Part shown: positions 27,104 to 35,877 of the stretch, one piece after another
How positions within the stretch are numbered: position 1 is the stretch's first letter
Layout: each line of letters opens with the position of its first letter
Assembly (NCBI GenBank): GCA_009930155.1
Contig: RZYX01000001.1
Location: forward strand, 1-64,000
Length of the DNA stretch: 64,000 bases
Origin: Clostridia bacterium
GTDB lineage: Bacteria > Bacillota_A > Clostridia > Oscillospirales > Acutalibacteraceae
Reading direction: 5' to 3'
Position numbers and translations under genes: made by a program
The notes under the pieces: model-generated
What the model was told of the DNA's origin: nothing
The model's input: only the letters and a program-made list of their open reading frames with translations
Databases searched by the model: none

Positions 27104-27838
27104 ATGTCAGTAGTTTCAATGAAACAATTGCTTGAGGCAGGTGTTCATTTCGGACACCAAACAAGAAGATGGAATCCAAAAATGAACGAGTACATCTTCA
27201 CAGAGCGTAACGGTATCTACATTATCGATCTTCAAAAGACAGTTAAGAAGCTTGAAGATGCTTATATGTTCGTTCGTGATCTTTCCCTTCAGGGTGAAGA
27301 GATTCTTTTCGTAGGAACAAAGAAGCAGGCACAGGATTCTGTCCGTGAAGAAGCACTTCGTTGTGGAATGCCATTCGTAAACGCTCGTTGGCTCGGCGGT
27401 ATGCTTACAAACTTTAAAACAATTCAGCGTAGAATCAAGAGACTCGCACAGCTTAAGGCTATGGAAGAAGATGGTACTTTTGAACTCCTTCCAAAAAAAG
27501 AGGTAATCAAGCTTAAACTCGAAATCGAAAAGCTTGAGAAGTTTATGGGCGGTATCACAGAGATGAAGCGTCAGCCTGCAGCAATGTTTATTGTTGATCC
27601 TCGTAAGGAAAGAATAGCTGTTGCAGAAGCTAAAAAGCTTGGTATTCCTATTGTTGCTATTGTTGATACAAACTGCGACCCAGACGAAATTGACCATATA
27701 ATCCCAGGTAATGATGATGCTATTCGTGCTGTTAGACTTATCACAGCAGCAATGGCAACTGCAGTACTTGAAGGAAAACAAATGAATCAATCAGCAGCAG
27801 AAGAAGCAGCAGCAGCAAAAGAGCAGGCAGCTGAGTAA
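27104..27838 (+). CDS. rpsB: 30S ribosomal protein S2
   Basis: Ribosomal protein S2 of 244 residues, required for S1 binding and initiation on the small subunit. The start [20 protein letters not shown] and the later FVDPRKE-type segment ([20 protein letters not shown]) are diagnostic, as is [28 protein letters not shown]. The C-terminus is an Ala/Glu-rich tail. TAAGGAGG precedes ATG 27104. Codon use is visibly more selective (GTs and cgt-rich) than in neighbours, as expected for a highly expressed gene. Confidence 0.99.
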   Translation: MSVVSMKQLLEAGVHFGHQTRRWNPKMNEYIFTERNGIYIIDLQKTVKKLEDAYMFVRDLSLQGEEILFVGTKKQAQDSVREEALRCGMPFVNARWLGGMLTNFKTIQRRIKRLAQLKAMEEDGTFELLPKKEVIKLKLEIEKLEKFMGGITEMKRQPAAMFIVDPRKERIAVAEAKKLGIPIVAIVDTNCDPDEIDHIIPGNDDAIRAVRLITAAMATAVLEGKQMNQSAAEEAAAAKEQAAE

Positions 27839-27917
27839 TTATAAAAATGAAATGCCTGTGCTTAATTGTGCGGGCTTATTAAGCAAAATATAGCTTTATA
27901 TACAGGAGGAAATTTTT

Positions 27918-28847
27918 ATGGCTTTTACAGCAAAAGATGTTCAGGCTCTTCGTGAGAAGACCGGAGTCGGTATGATGGATTGCAAAAAAGCACTTGTAGA
28001 ATCAGATGGAGATATGGACAAGGCAATTGACTTTTTGAGAGAAAAGGGACTTGCAGCAGCAACAAAGAAGGCAGGCAGAATTGCTGCTGAGGGTGTTGTT
28101 CTTGCTTATAATGATGAAGATAAAAAAGTTGGCGTTCTTGTTGAGGTTAACTCCGAAACAGATTTTGTAGCAAAGAATGAAGAGTTTCAGAAATTTGTTC
28201 TTGATGTAGCAAAGACAATTGTAGAGAATAACCCAGCTGATGTTGAGGCTCTTCTTGAACAGAATCTTTTTGGTACAGATAGAAAAGTTCTTGAAAACCT
28301 TCAGGACAAAATACTTTCAATTGGTGAGAATATTAAAATTCGCCGTTTTGAGCGTGTAGAAGGAGCAGTAGCATCTTACATTCATGGTGGCGGTACAGTT
28401 GGTGTTATGGTTCGTTTTGATACAGATGACAAGACAGCAAAAGCAGAAGAGTTTAAGGGAATGGGTAGGGATATTGCAATGCAGATTGCTGCAATGAGCC
28501 CACAATTCTTAGATGCTACTTCTGTACCTCAGGAAACAATCCAGCATGAAAAAGACATCCTTATTGCACAAATTCAAGAGGATGAAAAGATGAAGAGTAA
28601 GCCAGAAAAGGTTCTTGAAGGAATTATTTCTGGTAAAGTTGCAAAGTTCTGCAAAGAAGTTTGTCTTATGGAGCAGGAGTTTGTTAAGAGCACAGATCAT
28701 AGTTCAGTTGCAAAGTATGTTAAGGACACTGCAGCACAGCTTGGCTCTGAAATTAAAGTTCTTGGATTTACAAGATTCGCAAAGGGCGAAGGACTTGAAA
28801 AAAGAGAAGATAACTTTGCTGATGAAGTTGCAAGCATGATGAAATAA
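27918..28847 (+). CDS. tsf: Translation elongation factor Ts
   Basis: EF-Ts, the nucleotide exchange factor for EF-Tu, 309 residues. The N-terminal UBA-like domain carries the signature VQALREKTGVGMMDCKKAL and the core begins GKVGVLVEVNSETDFVAKN-type sequence (VGVLVEVNSETDFVAKN). Two dimerisation subdomains follow. It is 79 bases downstream of rpsB with a strong AGGAGG site, the universal bacterial order, and ends at a terminator. Confidence 0.99.
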   Translation: MAFTAKDVQALREKTGVGMMDCKKALVESDGDMDKAIDFLREKGLAAATKKAGRIAAEGVVLAYNDEDKKVGVLVEVNSETDFVAKNEEFQKFVLDVAKTIVENNPADVEALLEQNLFGTDRKVLENLQDKILSIGENIKIRRFERVEGAVASYIHGGGTVGVMVRFDTDDKTAKAEEFKGMGRDIAMQIAAMSPQFLDATSVPQETIQHEKDILIAQIQEDEKMKSKPEKVLEGIISGKVAKFCKEVCLMEQEFVKSTDHSSVAKYVKDTAAQLGSEIKVLGFTRFAKGEGLEKREDNFADEVASMMK

Positions 28848-28864
28848 TTTTAACTTACAATATT

Positions 28865-28897
28865 AAGACAGCAGTTTTTACTGTTGTCTTTTTTTGT
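28865..28897 (+). terminator. Terminator after tsf
   Basis: AAGACAGCAG (28865-28874) pairs with CTGTTGTCTT (28881-28890, one G-T pair) and is followed by a run of T. Confidence 0.85.
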
Positions 28898-28973
28898 TCT
28901 TAAAATGTTCATTTTTTATCAATAAACTTAGGCTATAATATATAACGATAAACAAATAAAATCGGGGTATAAT

Positions 28974-29645
28974 ATGAAAAGAACTAAAATTCAAGACAGA
29001 GAGCTCCCGGATTATACAAAGGGAGAGGAAATTTTTAATGCTACTTCACATATTATTGGGTGCGTGTTTGCTGTAGTTGCACTTATTGTGTGCCTTGTCG
29101 TTGCGGTAAGCCATCAAAATGTTTGGAGTATTGTAAGTGCTGCGGTATATGGAGTAACAATGATTATACTATATACAATGTCAAGTATTTATCATGCTTT
29201 GCCACCGTCAAAAATGAGTAAAAAGGTTTTTCAGGTTATTGACCATTGCTCAATATTCTTATTTATTGCGGGAACATATACTCCAATAACTTTGTGTGCT
29301 GTAAGGCAGAGCGATCCAACCCTTGCGTGGATAATTTTTGGCATGGTTTGGGGAATAGCCATTTTGGGGATTGTTCTTAATTCAATAGACCTAAAAAAGT
29401 TTAAAGTATTTTCAATGATATGTTACCTTGGAATGGGTTGGTGCGTAGTTATTGCTACTAGTCCTATGTTGCAGGTTGTAAATCCAAGGTCTATTTGGTA
29501 CCTGTTTTGTGGTGGCTTTTTATATACGATAGGTGCAATACTTTATGGTGTTGGTAAGAAAACAAGATATATGCATTCAACATTCCATATGTTTGTACTT
29601 GCAGGAAGTATTTTGCATTTCATATTTGTACTTTATTTACTTTAA
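28974..29645 (+). CDS. Hemolysin III / PAQR-family membrane protein
   Basis: A 223-residue protein with seven predicted membrane helices, related to YqfA/HlyIII and eukaryotic PAQR receptors. Conserved polar residues of the family are present: EEIFNATSHIIG at the start, SSIYHALP, DHCSIFLFIAGTYTP and the final STFHMFVLAGSILHF, which supply the His/Asp/Ser metal site. The biochemical role in bacteria is uncertain; the hemolysin name comes from a Bacillus cereus homologue and should not be taken as virulence evidence. Confidence 0.93.
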   Translation: MKRTKIQDRELPDYTKGEEIFNATSHIIGCVFAVVALIVCLVVAVSHQNVWSIVSAAVYGVTMIILYTMSSIYHALPPSKMSKKVFQVIDHCSIFLFIAGTYTPITLCAVRQSDPTLAWIIFGMVWGIAILGIVLNSIDLKKFKVFSMICYLGMGWCVVIATSPMLQVVNPRSIWYLFCGGFLYTIGAILYGVGKKTRYMHSTFHMFVLAGSILHFIFVLYLL

Positions 29646-29669
29646 AATAAAATAAAATAAAATAAAATC
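29643..29669. repeat. AAAAT pentanucleotide tandem repeat
   Basis: About five perfect copies of the AAAAT unit lie between the hemolysin III stop codon and the shared terminator. On the minus strand they give the T-rich tail after the sigK terminator stem. Confidence 0.8.
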
Positions 29670-29702
29670 AAAGGTGGCAGATTAATTTCTGCCACCTTTT
29701 TT
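29670..29702. terminator. Bidirectional terminator between the hemolysin III gene and sigK
   Basis: AAAGGTGGCAG (29670-29680) pairs perfectly with CTGCCACCTTT (from 29689) and is followed by T on the plus strand and by the T-rich repeat on the minus strand. Confidence 0.85.
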
Positions 29703-29703
29703 C

Positions 29704-30387
29704 TTATCCATCAAACATTTTTTTTAGCCGTTGCAATGCTTTTTTTTCAATACGGGATACATATGAACGAGAAATACCAAGCATATTTGCAATCTCTCGC
29801 TGAGTCATCGGCACTCTGTCAAAAAGCCCGTATCTCATAATAATTATGTTCTTTTCACGCACATCCGAAAGCCGCCCTACATATTCAAGTAATTGTTCAG
29901 ATTTAATTTTCAGATCCAAATCATCCGCTATGTTGTCGCCCACACAGATAATATCCATAAGAGTTAAAGGATTACCCTCACTATCAATATCAATAGGGTC
30001 GTTTATATAAACATCCTGAGATGATTTTTTTCGGCTTCTAAAATACATAAGTATTTCGTTTTCGATGCACCTTGCGGCGTATGTGGCAAGCCGAGTTCCT
30101 TTTGTTGGGTCAAAAGAATTCACACCTTTTATTAGACCAATAGTTCCAACAGAAATTAAATCCTCTTGTTCTGAATAATTCGAATAATACTTTTTAACAA
30201 TATGTGCAACCAACCTTAAATTGTGCTTAATAAGTTTATCCTTTGCCTGTGCATCTCCCTCTTGTATTTTTTCAAGGCACTCTTTTTCCTCTTTCATACT
30301 TAGCGGAAGAGGAAAGGAAGAAGGGTTGCTAATATGCAGTGTGAAATAATAAAGATATGAGATTAAATCAAGAAAAGCGGAAAACAA
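29704..30387 (-). CDS. sigK: Sporulation mother-cell sigma factor sigma-K
   Basis: A 227-residue sigma-70 family factor closest to sigma-K, which directs late mother-cell genes for cortex and coat. Region 2 contains NLRLVAHIVKKYYSN, EDLISVGTIGLIKGV and KGTRLATYAARCIENEILM; region 4 ends with TQREIANMLGISRSYVSRIEKKAL. The first ~20 residues are hydrophobic and precede the SFPLPLS motif, matching the pro-sequence that is cleaved in Bacillus. The gene is intact, not interrupted by a skin element. It starts at TTG 30387 behind GGGGGTGAT. A sigma-E-type control region could not be recognised with confidence. Confidence 0.93.
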   Translation of the reverse strand: MFSAFLDLISYLYYFTLHISNPSSFPLPLSMKEEKECLEKIQEGDAQAKDKLIKHNLRLVAHIVKKYYSNYSEQEDLISVGTIGLIKGVNSFDPTKGTRLATYAARCIENEILMYFRSRKKSSQDVYINDPIDIDSEGNPLTLMDIICVGDNIADDLDLKIKSEQLLEYVGRLSDVREKNIIIMRYGLFDRVPMTQREIANMLGISRSYVSRIEKKALQRLKKMFDG

Positions 30388-30631
30388 ATAATCACCCCCG
30401 TAGTTTAATATCTATGCTGAAGGTTGTTGATTTTTTCTCAATATATAAAAATGTTTTAGTAATATAAGTAATAATTATTTACAAAATAATTACAAAAACG
30501 CGAAAAATGTACAATAGTGCAAAAAAAGTATAGTTTTTACTGCTTTTTCTATAAAAAAATAGCAATTTATAAAAAAAATACAAAATAATACTTCCAATTA
30601 TGTGAATGTTGTGGTATTATATGCACATAGG

Positions 30632-30824
30632 CGAGTGATAAAAGCATTAGAATTTTTAGCTTTAATCTCGTTTCGTGTTATTAAAAATGTAAAAAGGGGG
30701 CAACTGTATTTAATTAAATAGTTTACAGCCATTTAATTTTCGCAGTGGCAGACTGTGGTCAATCTTTGTCTATAAATACCTGTGAAGGGCACATCATAGG
30801 TTTAGTATAGCAATTTTTTACAGG
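30632..30824 (+). promoter_or_regulatory. Long structured leader upstream of the pilin gene
   Basis: The 477-base gap between sigK and the pilin gene has no gene. A weak promoter (TTCCAA, 17 bases, TATTAT ending near 30620) precedes several nested hairpins: CGAG/CTCG with AAAGC/GCTTT (30632-30670), GGC/GCC with TGTA/TACA (30699-30730), and CCTGT/ACAGG (30779-30824). This suggests a cis-acting RNA. It does not match the c-di-GMP riboswitch consensus motifs I know. Confidence 0.4.
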
Positions 30825-30864
30825 CAAAATAAAAATATTTTAATTCCGAAAGGAGCAATTAATT

Positions 30865-31320
30865 ATGAACAAACTAATGAATCTCAAGCAAGACAAAAAA
30901 GGTTTTACACTTATTGAAATTGTTATAGTTCTTGTTATTATAGCAATTCTTTCAGCAGCTCTTATCCCTTCAATGATGGGGTGGATTGATGACTCAAAGA
31001 AAAAGTCTTTCCTTACAGAAGCAAGAAGTGCAATGGTAGTTGCTCAGGCTGAGATAGGAAATATGTACGCTGCTGGCGGCACAGTTCCTGATGAAACTTT
31101 TACAGAGGCAGCAAATTGGGAAAACATTGCCAAGAAAACAAATGCTACTTATACTTCAAAAAATTTAAAATGGACACTTGATGATAATAAACAGTTTAAA
31201 ACTTTCCATTTTGACAATGGCACATATAAAGTTGATTGGGCTAAAGCAACTGCTTGGGGTGAAGTCACTAAAGGTGAAGCACCAAAACCAACAACAACAG
31301 CAGCACCAGCAGAGGGTTGA
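30865..31320 (+). CDS. pilA: Type IV major pilin
   Basis: A 151-residue prepilin. A short basic leader ends in KKG and is followed by FTLIEIVIVLVIIAILSAALIP, the class III cleavage site and N-terminal helix with Glu5 that polymerises the pilus. The globular part is small and ends in a Pro/Thr/Ala-rich tail. A GAAAGGAGC site precedes ATG 30865. It is the first gene of the pilus locus, has the longest leader, and is followed by a stable hairpin, both consistent with it being the most abundant subunit. Confidence 0.93.
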   Translation: MNKLMNLKQDKKGFTLIEIVIVLVIIAILSAALIPSMMGWIDDSKKKSFLTEARSAMVVAQAEIGNMYAAGGTVPDETFTEAANWENIAKKTNATYTSKNLKWTLDDNKQFKTFHFDNGTYKVDWAKATAWGEVTKGEAPKPTTTAAPAEG

Positions 31321-31365
31321 TTTTAGTAAATTAGCTTTATACATAACTATTAAAGTTTGAGTGTG

Positions 31366-31396
31366 GCCCTGCACGATTGTGCCAATAGTGCAGGGC
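31366..31396 (+). terminator. Intercistronic hairpin after the pilin gene
   Basis: GCCCTGCAC (31366-31374) pairs perfectly with GTGCAGGGC (31388-31396), followed by TTCTC with no true T-run. It is likely a partial terminator or RNA 3'-end stabiliser that keeps pilin mRNA above downstream messages. Confidence 0.6.
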
Positions 31397-31417
31397 TTCT
31401 CAAAATGGAGAAATACT

Positions 31418-32191
31418 ATGTCTGTAACAATTGCGTACACAATACTTTATATTTTAATATTTATAATAGGCAGTTGCGTTGGTAGCTTCCTAAATGTTCT
31501 TATTTACCGTGTTCCTAAGGGAGAGAGTTTTATAAAAGGGCGTTCACATTGCCCAGGTTGTGGTAAAACTCTAAATTTTTACAATATGATTCCAGTTCTT
31601 AGTTGGTTTATATTAAAAGGAAAATGCAAAAATTGCGAATATAAAATTTCAGTTCGTTATCCTTTGGTAGAGGCAATGGGTGGTGTATCTGCACTTGTTT
31701 GTGTTCTCAAGTTGGGCTTTTCATTAAAAGCTGTTGTAGCTTTTTTTGTAATGTCAATACTTATTGCAATTTCCTTTGTTGATTGGGACACGATGGAAAT
31801 TCCAAATGGCTTTTTGCTTTGGCTTATTCTTCCGTGTGTTGTATCTTTATTTATTTTTGAAGATGTATTGTGGTATCAAAGAATTATCGGATTTTTTGTT
31901 GTTAGCCTTCCAATGTTTTTGATAATAATTTTTGTTGATGGTGCATTTGGGGGAGCAGATATAAAACTTATGTCTGTTTGTGGTTTTTTGCTTGGTTGGC
32001 AAAACACACTGGTTGCAACTTTTTTAGGACTTCTTGGTGGAGGTATATATTGTGTATATCTTCTTGCAAGCAAAAAAGGTGGACTTAAAACACATTTTTC
32101 CTTTGGGCCATTCTTGTCAATTGGTATAATGATTGCTATGCTGTGGGGCGAGGAATTAGTCCAATTATATCTTGGGATGTTCTTGTTATAG
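31418..32191 (+). CDS. pilD: Prepilin peptidase / N-methyltransferase
   Basis: A 257-residue polytopic aspartic protease that removes prepilin leaders and methylates the new N-terminus. The N-terminal GSCVGSFLNVLIYRVPKGES segment and two CxxC pairs (CPGCGK, CKNCEY) are typical of bifunctional enzymes. The catalytic aspartates lie in VDWDTMEIPNG and GGADIKL. I start it at ATG 31418 behind ATGGAG; the frame extends upstream through the pilin hairpin and that part is not coding. Substrates are the pilin and minor pilins of this locus. Confidence 0.94.
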   Translation: MSVTIAYTILYILIFIIGSCVGSFLNVLIYRVPKGESFIKGRSHCPGCGKTLNFYNMIPVLSWFILKGKCKNCEYKISVRYPLVEAMGGVSALVCVLKLGFSLKAVVAFFVMSILIAISFVDWDTMEIPNGFLLWLILPCVVSLFIFEDVLWYQRIIGFFVVSLPMFLIIIFVDGAFGGADIKLMSVCGFLLGWQNTLVATFLGLLGGGIYCVYLLASKKGGLKTHFSFGPFLSIGIMIAMLWGEELVQLYLGMFLL

Positions 32192-32290
32192 CCATATATT
32201 TCAGAATGTCCAGTTACAATTAAAGTGGTAAGACACTGTGAAATGTATGGTTCGAAGCATACAGAAAATTGCAGGCAAAGGAGTGATTTT

Positions 32291-33487
32291 GTGCCGATTT
32301 ATCAATATAACGCAGTTACTATAAGTGGTGAGAAAAAGCGTGGAACAATGGATGTTGACGATACTCAACGCTTGACAGAAAAATTGCGTGAAAAAAACCT
32401 TTATCTAGTTGATTACAAGGTAAATGTATCTATGAAGTCAAAAGGTAAAAAGCTTAAACCTATGGAGCTTTCTGATTTTTGTAGACAAATAGGCACAATG
32501 CTTTCGTCGGGCGTTGTTCTTATTAGAGCTGTTAAAATAATTATGGATCGAGATATGGATCCGAAGATAAAAGCAGTTTACACAAATCTTTATCAGTCTT
32601 TAAAGCAGGGTTTGTCTCTTTCTGAATCGATGGAAGACCAAGAAGGTGTATTTCCGTTAATGCTCATAAACATGTATAGAGCAGGAGAGGCGAGCGGTAA
32701 TATAGATGTTACCTCAATGAAAATGGCAGAACATTATGAAAAAGAAGAAAGACTTAACAGTAAAATCAAAAGTGCGATGACTTATCCAATGATTTTAGGA
32801 GTAATTACAGTAGCTGTAATATTTCTTTTGTTCACGGTAGTTCTTCCAAAGTTTGGTTCAATGTTTACGGACGATATTCCCGCTACAACAAAGGCAATGT
32901 TTAAGATAAGTGATTTTATGCAGTCAAGTTGGTATATAGTTATTTTGGTTGTTGTTGGACTTATTTTTGGAATAAAGATTTTAAAAAGGCAAGAGCGTGT
33001 GAGAATTGCACTTGACAAGTTTAAGCTTAAAATTCCTAAGATTGGCAAGCTTCTAAAGATAATTTATACTGCACGTTTTGCACGAACACTCAGTTCTTTG
33101 TATGCTAGTGGTATCTCATTGGTAGAAGGTTTGTCAATAGCAAAAGGAACAATAGGAAATGATTACATTGCGTCTCAATTTGACGATCTTGTAAAAGAAG
33201 TAAGAAACGGAATGACAGTATCTGAGGCGATTTCTCAGCTTGAAGGATTTGATCCGAAACTTGCATCAACTATATTGATTGGTGAGGAAACAGGTAAATT
33301 GGATGAAATGCTTGATTCAACAGCTGCATCCTTTGATTATGAGTCAGAACAGGCAACAGGCCGTATGACAGCTCTTATTGAGCCAGTTATGCTTGTTGTT
33401 ATGGCTGTAATTGTAGGTACAGTTATGATTTCTGTTATAATGCCTATATATGGTATGTATGATAATCTTGGTGGAGGGGTCACTTAA
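32291..33487 (+). CDS. pilC: Type IV pilus inner-membrane platform protein PilC (GspF family)
   Basis: A 398-residue platform protein on which the assembly ATPase acts. It has two T2SSF domains (about 65-190 and 265-390), each with the FCRQIGTML or FARTLSSLYASGISL start and NMYRAGEASGNI or TILIGEETGKLDEML repeat, and three membrane segments. The GTG at 32291, preceded by AAAGGAGTGA, is a better start than the upstream frame extension from 32225. Confidence 0.94.
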   Translation: MPIYQYNAVTISGEKKRGTMDVDDTQRLTEKLREKNLYLVDYKVNVSMKSKGKKLKPMELSDFCRQIGTMLSSGVVLIRAVKIIMDRDMDPKIKAVYTNLYQSLKQGLSLSESMEDQEGVFPLMLINMYRAGEASGNIDVTSMKMAEHYEKEERLNSKIKSAMTYPMILGVITVAVIFLLFTVVLPKFGSMFTDDIPATTKAMFKISDFMQSSWYIVILVVVGLIFGIKILKRQERVRIALDKFKLKIPKIGKLLKIIYTARFARTLSSLYASGISLVEGLSIAKGTIGNDYIASQFDDLVKEVRNGMTVSEAISQLEGFDPKLASTILIGEETGKLDEMLDSTAASFDYESEQATGRMTALIEPVMLVVMAVIVGTVMISVIMPIYGMYDNLGGGVT

Positions 33488-33551
33488 TAAAATATAAGTT
33501 TAAATTATTTTATATTAATTAATATTAAAAAGTGGGAGGGACTTTGCTTAA

Positions 33552-34454
33552 ATGATTACCTCAGTTTATATTTCAAACGAGAGAATACAGGTTCTCACAG
33601 GTACAGTAGTTGGGAAAAAACATATTGATGTAAAATCTTGCATGTTTATTTCAATTCCTGAAAAAGCTATTGTTAACGGAATTATTACAAACGAAATAGC
33701 TGTAAAGGAAGCACTAGAAAAACTTTGGGGAAAGTACGATATTTCTAAAAAAGATGTTTATCTTGTAATTGACAGCGGAACAATTCTTAATAAGAAAATT
33801 AAAGTTCCAGTTTTACCTAAAAAGACAATACAAGCTCTTGTTCAGGAAGAGTTTAAAGATGTTGAAGGATTCTCAAATTTTCTTTTTGATTACACAGTTT
33901 TAGAAGATGGTAGAAATTCTGAGCAACCCGAAATACTTTGCAATGCAGTTGGAAAAGAACTTGTCGCTAGTTATATAAGGATTTTTGAGGCTGTTGAAAT
34001 TAAGCTTAAGTCAATAGATATTTCAACAAACTGTGAACTTAAAGCGTATCGTACTATTCCTGAAATTGCTGATAAAGATTGTATTGTAACTATTTTAGAT
34101 AATAACAATATGACTTCAATTCTTCACATTAATGGAAGCTATAGTTTTTCTAGCCGTAGTAGACTTCTTGATGAAAGAGGTACAGAACAGTCAAAAATCG
34201 AGATTGCACGAAACATTTCATCTCTTATTCAATTTGCTCGTTCAGAAACCTCACGCAAAAATATTACTAATATATTTGTTTGCGGCATTACAGAAGCAGA
34301 GGAAACACTTTGCTTTGAACTTTCAAAAATAATTGGTGCAGATGTAACAACAATTCCGGCTTCTTCGGAGATAACATATCAGGGCGATTCGCAAAAAGCT
34401 CAGTTCCTATTGTCTGATTATCTCTATTCTGTCGGCAATTTAATAAGACTGTGA
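33552..34454 (+). CDS. pilM: PilM-like pilus assembly ATPase-fold protein
   Basis: A 300-residue actin/FtsA-fold protein that sits on the cytoplasmic side and binds the PilN tail in type IV pilus machines. The opening VYISNERIQVLTG, VYLVIDSG and later nucleotide-site-like segments fit PilM, although sequence divergence is high, as usual in Firmicutes. Start ATG 33552 follows GGGAGGGA. The next gene begins 12 bases later and encodes the PilN-like partner. Confidence 0.8.
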   Translation: MITSVYISNERIQVLTGTVVGKKHIDVKSCMFISIPEKAIVNGIITNEIAVKEALEKLWGKYDISKKDVYLVIDSGTILNKKIKVPVLPKKTIQALVQEEFKDVEGFSNFLFDYTVLEDGRNSEQPEILCNAVGKELVASYIRIFEAVEIKLKSIDISTNCELKAYRTIPEIADKDCIVTILDNNNMTSILHINGSYSFSSRSRLLDERGTEQSKIEIARNISSLIQFARSETSRKNITNIFVCGITEAEETLCFELSKIIGADVTTIPASSEITYQGDSQKAQFLLSDYLYSVGNLIRL

Positions 34455-34466
34455 GGTGCTTAATTA

Positions 34467-35132
34467 GTGAATATATCTCCTGAAAATAAAAAAGAAGATA
34501 ATAAAGTTGAAACTAAGAAAAAGTTTGATTTTAAGAACCATAAAGAAAAAGAACCCAAGAAAAAATATCTTGAATCAAAGGATATGAACTTCTTTGAGAG
34601 ATATGAAACAGTTGTTGAAGGAAAAGAACAAAAGATTAATCCTATGTTCTTTATTGTGCCTGCTGCAGGAGTTTTAGGCGTACTGATATTAAGCTTTCTC
34701 TTTTTAAATGTTATGTCAGTTATAAAAGCTCGTAGCAATAAAAAAGTACAGGAATATATAAATGATTCCAATAATGTAGCATCTTATAATCAGTCCATTC
34801 AACTTTCAAGTGAGATTGCTAAGAGGATTTCATCCAAAGATGCAATTGACGAAATTTTAGAGACAATGAAAAACTATCCGTCAATTGATGAGACTTTTAT
34901 TAATGCTTTATATTCAGCTTTACCTGAAGGTGTTACAATTGAAATGATAACCTATAATAGTTCACAGGGATATTTTTCAATGGCTTGCAGTTCAACTGAT
35001 GTAAATGCAATTCCACTGTTTGTAAATAATTTAGATAGCACAGGAGAATTTGCCTTTGTTAGCTATACTGGATATAACGGCGGCACTGGTGGTTATGCAT
35101 TTACAGTAGATTGTATATGCAACGGAAAGTAA
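34467..35132 (+). CDS. pilN: PilN-like pilus assembly protein
   Basis: A 221-residue single-pass protein: a long Lys/Glu-rich cytoplasmic tail (1 to about 58), one membrane helix (about 62-85) and an extracytoplasmic domain. That topology, plus position between PilM-like and PilO-like genes, identifies it as the PilN counterpart that couples the cytoplasmic ATPase complex to the pilus base. It starts at GTG 34467. Sequence similarity alone is weak. Confidence 0.65.
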   Translation: MNISPENKKEDNKVETKKKFDFKNHKEKEPKKKYLESKDMNFFERYETVVEGKEQKINPMFFIVPAAGVLGVLILSFLFLNVMSVIKARSNKKVQEYINDSNNVASYNQSIQLSSEIAKRISSKDAIDEILETMKNYPSIDETFINALYSALPEGVTIEMITYNSSQGYFSMACSSTDVNAIPLFVNNLDSTGEFAFVSYTGYNGGTGGYAFTVDCICNGK

Positions 35133-35161
35133 TCACTTTATAAAGAAAGGGATGAGTTACT

Positions 35162-35800
35162 TTGATAAAAGATCTTACAGAAAAAGATAAAAAGGTGCTA
35201 TATATAGTTTTATTAGCAGTTGTAGTTCTTATTGGCGTAAAGTTTATAATCTTTCCAGCTAGAGATAGTTATAAGGAAGTAAAAGCAACTAACAAAACTC
35301 TTGTTGAACAACAAGATAATATGAAATCAGAAATTGCAAAAATAGATGCTTATAAAAAGGATCTAGATACAGCAAATAGTAATTATAAAAAGTCTACTGA
35401 AAAAGTTTTTGGCAATCTTAAACTGTCTGGTATAGATGAAGCAATAACAAAGACTATAATGGAAATGGGTCTTTCGCCAGTAGCACTTAATATAACGGAA
35501 ATAAATAAGGTGAGGATACAAGCTTATACTCTTCCTGAAGTTAGTTCGCAATTAGTTGATTCACAGCAGAATACCACTCAAGAAGTTACTGCTGGTGTTG
35601 TTGCAGACACACAGGCCCTTATTACAGCGGCTAATGTACAAATTACAGCATCTGGAAATGAAGAAAATGTTCGTGCCTTAGCTATGGCTATGTCAGATTC
35701 AGAAGGAATACATATTCAAGCATTAGATATAATGATGTCAGGTGAAAGCTCTACTTTAAAAGCTACTATTTCAATGATTCTTAGTGACGATATAGGATAA
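35162..35800 (+). CDS. pilO: PilO-like pilus assembly protein
   Basis: A 212-residue single-pass protein with a short cytoplasmic start, one helix (VLYIVLLAVVVLIGVKFIIF), a coiled-coil stretch to about residue 80 and a ferredoxin-like periplasmic-type domain. Architecture and order after PilM and PilN support PilO. It starts at TTG 35162 behind AAAGGGATGAG. A stable hairpin follows the gene. Confidence 0.65.
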   Translation: MIKDLTEKDKKVLYIVLLAVVVLIGVKFIIFPARDSYKEVKATNKTLVEQQDNMKSEIAKIDAYKKDLDTANSNYKKSTEKVFGNLKLSGIDEAITKTIMEMGLSPVALNITEINKVRIQAYTLPEVSSQLVDSQQNTTQEVTAGVVADTQALITAANVQITASGNEENVRALAMAMSDSEGIHIQALDIMMSGESSTLKATISMILSDDIG

Positions 35801-35824
35801 TTAGCTTGTTATGTTCGTGTTTAT

Positions 35825-35860
35825 GTAGTGGGCAGATAAATTTATATTTTTGCCCACTAC
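35825..35860 (+). terminator. Intercistronic hairpin after the PilO-like gene
   Basis: GTAGTGGGCA (35825-35834) pairs perfectly with TGCCCACTAC (35851-35860), with a 16-base loop and no T-run. Like the hairpin after the pilin, it probably tunes expression of the minor pilins downstream. Confidence 0.55.
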
Positions 35861-35877
35861 TTAAAAGGAGGGGGACT

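Noticed and set aside
27116..27790. 224-codon open frame antisense to rpsB
   Set aside because: It is the complement of a highly expressed ribosomal gene, with a Cys/Asn/Phe-rich translation, no ribosome site and no family likeness.
30632..30864. c-di-GMP riboswitch ahead of the pilin gene
   Set aside because: The conserved GCAAACC/GCAAAGCC-type elements and the class II pseudoknot motifs were not found; it is kept only as an unassigned structured leader.
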